The notes: generated by a model from the letters alone, not told the origin. 64,000 nucleotides of DNA from Glandiceps talaboti (GCF_964340395.1 NC_135559.1:16198031-16262030), one strand, 5' to 3'. Counted from the stretch's first letter, positions 45,924 through 60,900 are shown. Translations and numbers: made by a program.

Positions 45924-48900
45924 ATGAATCATTTTCCAAGACGGCGTTCTGTGAATCAACAATTCCCTGTAAGGTATGGTACAAAATGTACATACGTGTA
46001 TGTTTTGTTGTACCCTTGAATAATGATACTAGTATCATTTCGTGAAGAAGGAAGACATTTTAAGAACTGAAATTTCTTGTGATCAAAACAGTCTCTGAAA
46101 TCTTAGCCCTCAGTGTCAAATATGTGACTGAGTATGATCACAAACTCTCTCAGATTTTAGCCATCACTGTCAACTCTTCAAGTAATATTTCATTATGACA
46201 AACTCTCTCAGATTTTAGCCTTCAATGTCAACTTAACTGATTGTTTATGATCACAAATTCTCTCAAATCTTAGCCTTCAATGTCAACTTAACTGGTAGTT
46301 CATGATCAAACTCTTTCAGATCTTAGCCTTCAATATTAACTCTTCAACTGAGATTTCATGACAAACTCTGTCAGATCTTATAGCCCTATATGTGTCAAGC
46401 CTGTTCAGTTGACTTTTCATGATGATCAAGAACTCCTTGCGATCTTTGTAATAAAAATGAATCATTGATGATAATAATAATGATAATGTTAATATAAATA
46501 ATGCATAAAACCCATAAGAGAGCATGCATCAAATCTTAATCAAAATTGAAAACAGAGTTACATATAGTCTAGTGAAATCTCTCATCAAATCTTTCGGGGT
46601 TAGAGATCATGTTAGCATCCAGACTAATAACATAATCATGCTCATATTTTAACACGTTTCCAAGGATACGCTTTACTGTCTTTACTTCAGCCATGTTTTT
46701 CAGTGCAACAGAATACATCTACATTGTACCTGACTGCGTTCAACTGTATAAAGAAATACAGCAAGGCACATTAGCACCGGGCTGCATTTCCTACTAATAC
46801 CATAGCTGCCTTTGTTGTTCAATACCACGGTGTGAACATTATGACCGGATTTAAATGAGAATGCAGGTTTATATGTGAGTATAAAGGGATGAGAATGCAG
46901 TGATAAAATGATACTCAGAGAAAGTCATCACCACAAAGGGGAGTTGCGGTATAAGTAGGAAATGCTGCCTAGTGCTAATGTGCCTCATTTTATTTCCTAT
47001 ACAGGTAAAGGCACTCACGTACTATGTACATGTACGTGTATTTTCTTACACTAAAAAAACATGGATGAGTAAGGATAATATTATTCTGTATTCCCCAAAC
47101 ATATTTTCTTAAATATTTCCCCTTCTTTGGTAGCATTTTAGTATAAATTTAAAACTCACCTTGCCTCGTATTTCATACTATAATTTTTTATAATACTGTA
47201 TAATGGCATATTATTGGAACGTTTCCAAAAGGTCCATAATAATTTTAATCTGTGAAATACTGATTGATGTGACATGTAGTACAGCCTGTTATCGTATAAA
47301 TAAATCCATATCACTACAGAGCTGACTGCCAGTAATGCAAGCAAACGGTTTGACATATGTCAAACCAGAACAGATGAAACCCCAGTTACTGGTCTTAATT
47401 ATATATTATTTCACAATATTTTTCTTCATTCAACCAAGGAATATACAAGTGACCTAAGGGTACGAGTCTATCAACTCATAGTGACAAGGCCCCTTAGGTC
47501 ACGAGTATATTTTCTGGCTGAATGAAGTAAAATATCGGGGGATAATATAATTATACCTCCTCAGGCATAATTTATGAAAAATTGGGAAAAATAATATCAA
47601 TTTGGAACGTTTTGAATCTCGTATTTCAAGCATCGCACGATCAGTGATATAGGCATATGTTGTTGTTATTGTGAAAAGAACAGGGTATATAATCCATATT
47701 TTCTGTTCAAAAGACAATAACTTGGTTTGAATGTATGTGTGTGTGTGTGTGACAGTTTTAACAATTTACTAAATTAGTAAGTTATCAGCTTGTAATTAAT
47801 GATATGCTGTGGGTGGAATTGATTAAGCAAATTAATCCAATTATGACAAAATCTGTCAGGTTCCATTTTACAACATTCAATATTAATATTCTTTTGTGTC
47901 AAAATTTGGCGTCATTTTCCCTGAGACCGTGAACCAGATTAAATTGATATTGGTATTTATAGAATATATTTGAATCTAGGTCCATATGGTCACATGACTG
48001 TAAAAAATAATATACAGACCAAATATAGTAATTGTGTACACTTTTATATTCTCTGATGTTAACATGAGTATTTTGATATTGATATTAGAATACAAACCTA
48101 TATGTATATTCAAATCTAGAACACTAAATTGAATAACAATATACAGAGATACAATTTAGAACTGAAAAATAAAAATGAACAAAATATTGTCATGAAAGTT
48201 CTTATCTTGTCTGAGTATTTTAATATTATTGTAGTATACAGAATATATCCAAAAAGGGGATGCATAATTGAACAAGAACATACAGAGGTAAAACTAAAAT
48301 GTGAACAAGATATTGTCATGGTGTACACTCTTTTATTCTCTGTTGTTATCCTGAATATTTCGATATTGGTATTAGAATACAGACTATAGTCAAATCTAGA
48401 TCCAAAAGGTCGCATAATAATTATTTGAGTAACGATATACAGAGATAAACATAAAAGCTGAATAAAATATTACCATGGTGTACACTCTGATATCATAAAC
48501 CTGAGTATTTTCGTATTGATATTATTAGTGTACACAATATATCCAAATCTAGAGCATGTAATTGAATAACAATATACAGAGAGATAAAACTAAAAATGAA
48601 CAAAATATTGTCATGAAAGCTCTTATCTTCTCTGATATCATAAACCTGAGTATTTTGATATGGTGTTAGTATTACAGAATACAATGTACATATTTTTTTG
48701 TATATTCAAACCTAATAATGAACAAAATATTGTCAGGATGTTCGTTGATGTAAACTTGCATATTTTGGTATTGGTATTAGAATACGGAATATATCCAAAT
48801 CGAGATCTAAAAGATCGCATAATTGAACAGCGATATTGAGAGATAAAAGTAAAAAAAATAATGAACAAAATATTGTCATGGTGTACGCCCTTATCTGATA

Positions 48901-51900
48901 TATACAGTCACTACACAACTGTGCATTTGCATACACATGAAGGATGATGTCTGCCTACCAAGATAGATTGTACTAATCCCACACGATGACACAGGTCAGA
49001 GGTCGTGCACGAAACACCTCTACTGTAACAGGTACATCCATATGCCATAAAATTTAATGCAGTGTGACAGAAGTTAGAGGGATCAACTATACTATAGTAT
49101 GCAACAGGGAGATGTGAATTTAAATCAATGTACATGTAAGGCGGCGACTAGGGTATACACTCTCTGCAACCTCACTTTGTGTAGTCTGTAAATATGTGTT
49201 TGAGCTCAACAGAGCTTCTTTTGTCAATAATTTGTTCACATGAGTGAACCCTAGTAATCCAGGAAATAACCTTTGACCGCTAATTTGTATGGCTGGAAGA
49301 CTTTCAATTGGATGTCAGGCCCGTTCATTTCTTTACGTGTCTGACTTGGTCTGTTGTAGTCAAGTAAACAAGTCTCTTAAAAAGACTACTCCATTATGTT
49401 GTCACCAGTTGAATTACGTGAGATGAAAATGTTGTGTTCATTATGCTTTGTTCACGAAAATTCTCACTCGCCATCTTGTGATATATATATGTATTCTGCC
49501 GTACTCGTTTACATATACATATATGCTGTTTCAGAAACTCTAATAAAAAAACAAAAATAGATTACTTGGTTTATTAAAGGGTTCATGGAGACTTCGAGCG
49601 GACATTTTGTATTCTACGGATTTCTGTCAAACCGTGCATGCTTTGAGATTCAAAGAGTATATCGACTATAGACTTGGCTACCTAACTCAACATGTTCTCA
49701 TGAACAACATTATTAAGCTATATAGCCTAATCCCTAGGCTAAACAATACAATGAATTAGCTATCATGTCGCAATCTAAATTTTTCATACAGTTTGAGATA
49801 TTACTTTCCCCACTAAAAATTGTTTGACAAATGTCAAACAGATATAAAGAATTGATTTCCATGTACATGCATTAGTGAAGACTGATCAAGTCAGGTACTT
49901 TTCATTATTTAAACCTGTGTCCTAAAGTTATGCACGTGTGATAAATTAAAATTCTGCTCACCGTATTGCAAAGTGCATGGTGATCCCAGCATCCTGTGCA
50001 GTTACAGGAATTACATATGTATATGTATGTAGATACAAATGGTTAAACTCCGGTCAGGAAGGCGGGCACAACAACATAATACTATGAACATTTAATGAAG
50101 TAATACTAGAATATATCTAGAAAATAAAACATTTTGAACTTTAGTGTTATTTTGATCAAGAAAACTACCCCATTCTCAGGTTAGAATTTTAAGAATCGAG
50201 GGTCAGAATACAAATTTTTGAAATAGCATTGTCAACATGGTAGTGAAATTAAGCCAGTCTAGAATCCAAAATGGCTGCCAAATACTTACGGAGGAAACAG
50301 TTGTCTAAATTTCAAGGCGTGCATTCACTAAGGTTTTAGCACCTTGGTGAATATTTATGTTTGTACAATCACTGACTGAGCTGAGGTTAAGTGTCACTCT
50401 GTGTAAGCCTAGATTCCATCTCGGTGTTCAGTCAATGCGAACATAATAGTTACACAAATATACCATATAAATGTATGTACCAACACCACAAACGTAGACT
50501 ACATTCTACACAATGTATGTACCAACACCACAAACCTAGACTACATTCTACACAATGTATGTACCAACACCACAAACCTAGACTTCATTCTACACAATGT
50601 ATGTACCAACACCACAAACCTAGACTACATTCTACACAATGTATGTACCAACACCACAAACGTAGACTACATTCTACACAATGTATGTACCAACACCTAA
50701 AACCTAGACTACATTCTACACAATGTATGTACCAACACCACAAACCTAGACTACATTCTACACAATGTATGTACCAACACCACAAACCTAGACTACATTC
50801 TACACAATGTATGTACCAACACCACAAACCTAGACTACATTCTACACAATGTATGTACCAACACCACAAACCTAGACTACATTCTACACAATGTATGTAC
50901 CAACACCACAAACCTAGACTACATTCTACACAATGTATGTACCAACACCACAAACGTAGACTACATTCTACACAATGTATGTACCAACACCACAAACCTA
51001 GACTACATTCTACACAATGTATGTACCAACACCACAAACCTAGACTACATTCTACACAATGTATGTACCAACACCACAAACGTAGACTACATTCTACACA
51101 ATGTATGTACCAACACCACAAACCTAAAGACTACACACTACATGTACATGTATGTGCTAGAATTGTGTTAAAGGCTCAGTTTGGGAAAGGAATACAATTT
51201 ATGTGTGAAAAACAGTTGTCAGGCAGAACTAAAAGATAAGCCTGGGATTGAAACTCTGGCTTTTAATGTTCAACAACCCATACCACTAGCCAATACATTG
51301 TGTACTGTGCACACTATGTGGTTGAAGTATGTGAACCATGCCCATATTATTCATTGTATTTCTGTAACCCTCCTCCAGGGATAAACAGAGGTATGTGACG
51401 TTATTGGAATAAAGAAAGGTTTGATACTTGATTATTTGTGCTATGCTTCGAACACTACAGTAATTTTCCTAATACTGTTACAGTTTATTTTGTCACTTTG
51501 ATACCAGCTTCTGACAGTGAAATTTCTTTATTGTATTTGTAGATCAAGTTCTATGAATCCTGCATACCCATCCACACCTGGGGGCTACCCAGCAACTGGT
51601 AAGTCATTGCAAAGTTTATATTATAAATCCAACCACACCAACATGTACATGTAGGTGAAACACAACCATGCCTTGGGTCTGACATAATGTAACCACACCT
51701 GGGTCTAACCCAACCACACCTAGGTCAAAGCCAACCACACCTAGGTCAAAGCCAACCACACCTAGGTTTAACCCAACCACACCTAGGTCAAAGCCAACCA
51801 CACCTAGGTCAAAGCCAACCACACCTTGGGTCTGACATAATGTAACCACACCAGGTCAAACCCAACCACCCCTAGGTCTAACCCAACCACACCTAGGTCA

Positions 51901-54900
51901 AAGCCAACCACACCTAGGTTTAACCCAACCACACCAGGTCAAACCCAACCACCCCTAGGTCTAACCCAACCACACCTAGGTCAAAGCCAACCACCCCTAG
52001 GTCTAACCCAACCACACCAGGTCAAACCCAACCACCCCTAGGTCTAACCCAACCACACCTAGGTCAAAGCCAACCACACCTTGGGTCTAACCAGCAACTG
52101 ATAAGACACATTCTTATACCTGTATTCAGTCTGTCTAACATAACCACACTGTGGTCTAACACAACCACACCTGGGGTCTAACATAACCACACTGTGGTCT
52201 AACACAACCACACCTGGGGTCTAACGCAACCATGCCTGGGGTCTAACACAACCACGCCTGGGGTCTAACACAACCACACCTGGGGTCTAACACAACCACG
52301 CCTGGGGTCTAACACAACCACGCCTGGGGTCTAACACAACCACACCTGGGGTCTAACACAACCACACCTGGGGTCTAACACAACCACACCTGGGGTCTAA
52401 CACAACCACGCCTGGGGTCTAACACAACCACACCTGGGGTCTAACACAACCACACCTGGGGTCTAACACAACCACACCTGGGGTCTAACACAACCACACC
52501 TGGGGTCTAGCACAATCACACCTGGGGTCTAACACAACCACACCTGGGGTCTAACACAATCACACCTGGGGTCTAACCAGCAACTGTAAGTAGCATTATA
52601 TTCAGTCAGTCTTTTAACTGGACACTTTGCAAATCCCTTGCATCTCAAGGGTCATTGGTTATCAATGTTACAAATCAGCTGCATGTTAGAGGGCCTTATC
52701 CAGTTCATATTCTTCACCTATAGCTCCCTTGAAAAACCACCTACTATACAGTCAGTCCATTGTTGTAAAAATTTTGGCCAACTAAAATTCAATGATTTCT
52801 TTCATCATATTGAATATGTACACATTCAGTAAGTGCTTTGGATAACAAATTCATATGACAGTTTTGCTATCTATAGAATGCAGACAGTTACCCATGATAC
52901 CATGTAATAGTCATTATAAGTGTTGTTGCATGTTTGAATGCAGTTACAGGGCACAAGCTGAGTTTATATATGGCTTTGGAGTGTAATTTTTTTCAGCATA
53001 TTAAAAGGTACTCAAAGTATTCTACATACTGAAGTATACATGTATTTCACCACTTGCAATTAACTGAACTCAAACTGAGTACTAGGATTTAACTTATAGA
53101 CAATTCGATGACATAATTTATTATACATATAAAAGAATATACAGGAACTCCCTACTATGCAATCAACAGTTGTGACAATGCCAGAACACAAATTGTAATG
53201 TCATTGAAGGCATACATCGACATTAACGTTATGCTAGAATAGTTTCATCGAAGTTTTTTGTAAGTATTTTCACTAGTGAGTAAAAAACTTACAAATGCAG
53301 TGTGTACCACTTTAAGTCATATATCTATATAACCATCTGAAAACAATTTGAGATATGTATGTGTTCTCATGAGTCATATTTGTATTCCCCTGGAAGTGAT
53401 ATCATTATTTTGCACAGTGTCATTCAACATAGGCAGTTCATATGATCCGAAACTTGTGTACAATATCCCATTAGTATATATACATATTTTGCTGTCTGTC
53501 ACCAGAGTCAAATTGTATGGCCCTAAAAAACTGGTATATAGTATCCCCAATCAGTATTTTTGCTAAGGCTGAGGAACCCCGGTAACAGAAAAGGGAAAAG
53601 AGGTAAAACTGGCAGTATTTCCCATAGAATTTGTCGTAATTCTGGTGGGTAACCCCGGTAAAATGATATGGGAACCCTGGTAGATTTTACCAAATTACCG
53701 CCCATCAAAAAACACTGCCAATAGTGAATGTATCTCTCCTTGCTCTCTTCCCAAACAGGCAGTTCATATGGCCCTCCACCTGGCAGTGCAGGATCTCACA
53801 GTGGAAGTCTTGGTTTTAATCCCAATGTGATACCAGGACCTGGGGGAGGGTCATCGTACCCTTACACCAGTGTATCAGCAGGTCAGTGAACTCCTCATCG
53901 TGTCTTCATTTTCAATGGTTTTGTTTAAAGTAAAAGAAGTCCTAGTTAAGTTTAGCTTAGAACCTCTGCTGGGTTGGTCTTGACTATGTTCTCATAACAC
54001 ATGCAAAGGAAAATCCAGTATTTGAGAATATATTGTCTCTGATTCCAAGAATCGATAGGACAGTGAAATGGTAATTTAGAAGTGAATGCAACATTTTGAT
54101 CCATCTTTGACAGATCAAGCTCGGTAATAGATAGATTGAAGTGCTGTATGCGTTTCTAATGTTACATTTTCTCAAGTCCATGTCTCAGAGTGTGAAGCAT
54201 GTGGAGCGGAAGTTATAGTGTCGACCAAGAAATTGAATGTTCGATATTGATACGTACCTAGGCAGTAATATTCTATTTCAGGTACCTAGAATCAACAAGA
54301 CTCTGGCGGTATCTACAAGTGGTTGCTATGTGAAAAAAAGTATTAAATCTAACTTTAATATTTGAATATTGAACTTGGTCGTTCTCTTTAAACATGTGTT
54401 GAGAGGGCATAGTCCAGATTAACCCAGCAAAGGCGCAGAGTTAAGTTTCGTTAGGATTTTGTACGGTCATGTACAGTAGAATGGTTAATACACACTGTTA
54501 GACTCTAGATCAAAGGCAAGGATGCCTTGTGAATTCACGTTCTTTGATATAAAAACTGTGTGAAGATTATATCTTCCATATTTGTTCACCTTTACAAATC
54601 TTTATGTAGTCAGGTGACACTAATTTGTTCACCTTTACAAATCTTCATGTAGTCAGGTGACACTAATTTGTTCACCTTTACAAATCTTCATGTAGTCAGG
54701 TGACACTAATGTTTTCCACAAATGAAAAGGAAAGCAGGAAGACTAATTAACATAATCATGCATATGATTTGCATATACTTTCCATATTTTAAAACAGTGA
54801 AATATGTGTGATGAAATCAAAATTATTCTATTAAAGTACATTGTAAATACTTTTAAAAAAGTTATTTTATTTCCATTCCATGAAAAATGTTTTTAAGTTT

Positions 54901-57900
54901 TCACTTTTCTTTGTGTATTAGTGGATCAATCTTCACTGTACTACACATCTGGTGATGCTCTGATAGGTAATTATATATATATATAAAAGTTGTCTATCAT
55001 TGCTTCACAAGGACATTAATGTAACATGCATAAATACAAATGTACATCCATATTATTATGTAAGTCACATGCTATCTATTTAGATGCCAGCTTATCTTTA
55101 AAAAAAAAAAAATTATTTAAAAAAAAAACTTTTTTCCATAAGTATTGTAAGAAAAAATGTTAAATTTAATCAAACCTGTGTGATTGTATCACTTTGATTG
55201 GCTACTGTATTATTTTGGCACATGAAAAATTTGGCGAAATGGCAACTTAAGATGTGTCATATGCACTCTAATTTGACAGTGCAAAGGAAAATTAGACACT
55301 ACTTGTACATAAATTATCCAGTCCGGCCGCCACATTCAGAGTAACTGTTTTTGGTACTGTACACAACATCTGAATATAGAAATATGACACCTATTGCCAT
55401 AAATTTTCCATAAAAACACCAACCATACATGTAACTATACTTCAAACAATATGATTTTCAACAAAAGAGCCACTCAAAGTACAAATTATTGATGTGTGGA
55501 ATTGCCTTCCCCGTATGCACTTACGATAATACTTTATTTGCATAATGTACTTATGATAACGAGAGTTACTTCTGCAGCTTTTGCACATATTTAGCTAAAT
55601 TAAATCAAGTGGTAAAATACAAAATGTACATATATGTGTATGATACGATAAAATGCGATTATGATATCTTTTATTACCCAATCAAAAAGAGAAAGAAAAA
55701 AATGACATCAAAAAACATAAATAAGTAAGTAGCAAAACAATCAGATCGGATAACAGGAGTCAAAAAATAGCAATGCTAATCGTGTTAGACCCTGTACTGT
55801 ATGACCACAGTAGTAGTTTTGACATGATGTATTTACTTCATCAATCAACTAGAAAAACATGGTGGATGAATTTACATAAAACTTAAAAGTTAAACATGTT
55901 GTGATTAGCTTATGTGTGTCATGTGTCATATTTCAACAAATAGGAAACGTTGTTACAATGTGCAGGCCCTATATAACCCTGTCTCAACATAAATCACTTC
56001 GAAATAGAAACTGAATCGATTTAGTAAAATCAAATCAAAACCTGGTTTCTGTCCCCACATGAAAACTGAGATGTGGATTTGAGTGGATTTACTTTTGTGT
56101 CCTGTCCCAACATAGTAGATTCTTCAATTGGTTTATTTTAATTCAATGGTGTAACTGTAAGTCACAAAGTGCATTAGGTCTCTGCTATGACGATGCCACA
56201 TTCAACATGGACTATTTTGCCTTGTAGCATTACTAGTACATTCTCCATGGACTATTTCGCCATGTAGCGGGATATACCCGGTAAACCTCGTTGTACAAAT
56301 TACACTGGCAAACAGAGCTTCAACATTATATGTAGGAGCGATCCCTCCTTTAAAGATAGTTTAAATGTGCAATCATTATGACTGCACTGTTTTTGGTGAA
56401 TCACACGAAAAGTGTCCAGATGTTTGCTAAACAAAATATGTTGGTATACAAAGTCCTCATTAAATAAACAAGACCTGGGTAATAATTTGTTGAGACAGAA
56501 ATTGGGCCTAAAGTCAGGGTTCAAGAATGCAGCCATGCAGTAATGGATTTGAAATGCTTCAGTTTGTCTCAATGGTAACCATGCCAGGTTAAATCGGTTC
56601 AAAATCAAGTATTATTATACCAGTATATTGATGGTGCAAATTGAGCGATCTGATTGGTCTAGACATCATGCCAACTAGTCTAAAATAGTGATAAATGCAC
56701 AGTTGGCATGCTTCCAAGTCATGATGTTTACAAGTACTACTTGTAGTTCAGTTTATCGTCTGCTTCAAACATCGCAGTCCGCTGTGGTAGTGAACTTTGC
56801 GATTTGTAGGTAAGCTATGGAAAGTTATGAAGGAAATTTCGAAGACAGCCAATCAAAGTTATTGTGTCTTTGTACAAATCATTGCCTAAGGACGATGGCA
56901 GCACACATGGTACTCAACTACACTGAATTTGAAACATGTCCTGCCATAAAAATGAAGCACGTGTGCGATCTTAAACCGACAGACTTACCACAATCAAAGT
57001 AAAAACTTGTCTTGGATCCTGTCACTGTATCAGTTATCAGTCTGAGTAGGAAATCCCCAAACCCGAGAAGTCAACTCAACGTAACTCCCATGGTACATGT
57101 AATCAACCTGCCACTACATTTACCATATGTCTGTCTTCTATTAAAGCTACTATGTCTGTCTTCTAAGCTACTCACACTCTGAGTCAAGTACTGAAGCATA
57201 CCATATACCAACTATTTCAAGTAATACCTTGAGTCAAACAGGCAGTTTATTCATAACTAGCTGTTCTTTTAATGAGCCAATCAGTGTACAGATTATGTCT
57301 GAAAGTAAGTAGCAGATAAAATATATCCAGTCACTGCTCGTTTGTATGCCCGGCACGCGGCGTTCAGTGAGTTGGTTTGCGTCAGACCAGCTGTCAAAGT
57401 TTTATTGTTATGTAAATTATTCATATTCTGGGGGTTCAATTTTGTCAATATTCTGGTATAATATAAAAGCGATAAACCACCCCTGGGGATGGTATACCAG
57501 TTGGTTTTGACTCGCTATTGCTTGTGCATATATTTTGTTCACTGGTCAAAACCTCTTGGTATACCATTCCCAGGGGTTGGTTTATCACTTAATTTTGACT
57601 CAGTGTGCATTTATGTGTATCATACAAAACAATAACTGTGTGTCTTTTAATGCAGGTACTTATTTACCAGCAGCCCAGTCCAGTAGTTTACATCAATCCA
57701 TGTATTCCAAGACTGGATCTCCAACTTACAGCCAAGCATCAAGTCCTACAGGTGCACCTCCTCCCTACACACCAACACCAAGCTATACTTACCAGGTTCG
57801 TTACTATTCCAACACTTCTCATTAGTTACTCTTATAACACATCATTTTCATACAGCCTTCAGTGATTGGCTTAGATCATGTCACATGGTATGGACTAGTG

Positions 57901-60900
57901 ACCCATAGTGACCTCAATTTGCATAGGTCTGCATATCAATAAGATCATTTGAATAAAGAAATTTCTTTCAAATCACAGATAGTGAAACACAGCAAAAGTT
58001 TAGATATTTCTGACTTTGTGAAAAAAATATTATATTAGTAATGTATATGCTGATATTTTATTAACAGAATTTGCAGCTCTCTTTTAATTGATTTATTTCA
58101 GTATTATTTATTTATAATTTGCTGTATTTTTTATTTTGTTGACAGCCTCCACACCTGAGTGCTCCACAGTACGTAACACCACAGCCAACGTACCCATCAT
58201 CGATGACACAGTTCACTCCGCAGTATAGCCCGTCCCCAGTCATTCACCACACCACAGTTGTCCAACAGCCAGTAAGGACTGTTTATGTACCAGATCACCC
58301 TGTAAGGCTTTCTCCTTGCCCAGTGAGCTGATAGAAAATTTCACAATTTTTTTTTATCAAAATTTTCCCCCCAAGACTTTGTGATTCTCTAGTGTGGTAG
58401 ACTAAAATAGGCTGTATTCATATTATTATCACATCCCATCGAAGTAACAGTGTTACTAATATTTTTGACAGATTTCAAAAATTACGTTTTCAATCCTTAG
58501 ACACACCAATGCATCATTCGATTTCAAAATTGTTCCCTCAATAATTCGTACAAAAAACTGGTTATTTTGCATGTGAACTTAACTTCATGTCATGCAATCT
58601 TCTATCATTGAATTAATGAACATAGATCACTATCTTTTTATCGAAAACTAGATTTTGGTGAAACAAATTCTGAAAAAAAGACCCTGAAGAAATGTTTCAG
58701 TTGTAATTCATTGGGTATACATTCGAACTAAGAACTCTTCAATATATCAGGCTGGTTCTGTTGATAATATATGGCGAAAAAACCCAACTAAATTAATAAT
58801 TCCCAAAGTAGTTGAGTTTCCCCTATGTGTCTACTCACAAAGTCTTTATCATTTCATTATTTCACAACATTATTAATAACCGGGACACTGTATCACTATC
58901 AAACCATAATTAATCTGAATTCAAAGCACTAATCTGATCTATAATTCAAAAAAACATTTCATGCAATATTTATCAATTATACAGAAAGAGTTATATGACC
59001 TTTTCAATGTTTTCATTTTTTTTATCGGCAGATATTTTTAAAATGTCAATGTAATTACATATTATGATTTCTGATTGGAACAAATCTGTTCTCGTTGACG
59101 TGATTTGAATTTGTGTTTTTCAATTCATTCCACTAGACTGTAAGATGCGTCATATTCTTCAGTCCTATCAGGCTTCCTAACCACAAGTGGTTCTGGCTGA
59201 TAGCGTGACACAAACGTTTATCTTACAGCCTATCGTTTCCACTTGCATCCACATATTTAAATTTAGATTATCTTGATATCAAAAATTTTAAATATATGGT
59301 TATAATTGGAACAAACTAAAAAACACAAATTCAAATCACGTGATAGAAAACCGATTTATGTTATATCACATATGCTGGTACATGTGGTTAAAAAGGGCAT
59401 AAGTTATGCCTTACATCAGTCCAACAAAATTAACATCACGGTTCGAATATTATAATCTTGATAGTGATACAATGTTATATATATTAACAGCTCTCAGTAA
59501 TCCATTTTTTGTGTTCACCACTTAGCCCAAAGGAGAAAACTTTTCTTGGTGACTTATGTTAGTTAATGCCAATCATAACTTATTTCATTTGACTGCATTC
59601 AGATTATTCATAGTATGATATGAAGCCTTGTGTAAGGTTCACTCTGATTGGTTAGAAAATACTAGACCTGTTGGTGGTCCCAAGATGCATTGCACATTTC
59701 TCCATACAAAGCCATGTATTGTGGATGTGCAGGAGTTTTAGCATACACTACTCAGGGAGATGGTTGTCATGTGTGTGGATTTAGAAATACAAACTTTCTC
59801 TATTCTCTATCTTTGAAGATGTTTAGTCTCTGTTCTATAAAACTATTCATAATCAAAGAGGTCAACATGTCTGTCCATAATTTCATGATGAAAATGTTAT
59901 TTCAAATGTAGTAAAGATAAAAACAACCCTAAAACGTAACAACATGAGTGATGTCATCACACACAATGCATCTTGGAACTTGAAAATCGACCATTATAAA
60001 AACTGTATCTGTCAGATAACGTGGTTAGATAAGAGATGATGTCCAATCAGTGTTAACCTTGTCATTACTTCATATCACCCCATGTTTGTGCTCTTGTGTT
60101 ATGTATATAACTTGTTAGAATAACATTTATATTTTGATCACGTTAAGAGGTTATTCTCTTTTCTTTCTCTTTTTTTGTACTAGAAGAATTTCAGTATCAC
60201 TGAAATGATGGTTGGGATTAAAAACAATTATGTATTTGGATATGAAATGGTTTAAGGAGTCACAACCATGTGAACAATCTCAACACTAGAGGGTGTGAAT
60301 TTGATTTAAGGCTACAAACTATGTTGTAATCAATCCTGACAATGCTAGGGGGTATAGCCTCAGTCAAGGCTACAAAGTAATAATTTTGATCAATTCCAAC
60401 AGTGCTAGGGGGTATGGCCTCGGTTAAGGCTACAAAGTAACAATTTAGATCAATTCCAACAGTGCTAGGAGGTATGGCCTAGGTTAAGGCTACAAAGTAA
60501 CAATTTAGGTCAATACCAACAGTGCTAGGGGGTATGGCCTCGGTTAAGGCTACAAAGTAACAATTTAGATCAATTCCAACAGTGCTAGGGGGTATGGCCT
60601 CGGTTAAGGCTACAAAGTAACAATTTAGGTCAATACCAACAGTGCTAGGAGGTATAGACTAGGTTAAGGCTACAAAGTAACAATTTAGATCAATTCCAAC
60701 AGTGCTAGGGGGTATGGCCTCGGTTAAGGCTACAAAGTAATAATTTAGATCAATTCCAACAGTGCTGGGAGGTATGGACTAGGTTAAGGCTACAAAGTAA
60801 CAATTTAGGTCAATACCAACAGTGCTAGGGGTATAACCTAGGTTAAGGCTACAAAGTAACAATTTAGATCAATTCCAACAGTGCTAGGAGGTATGGCCTA

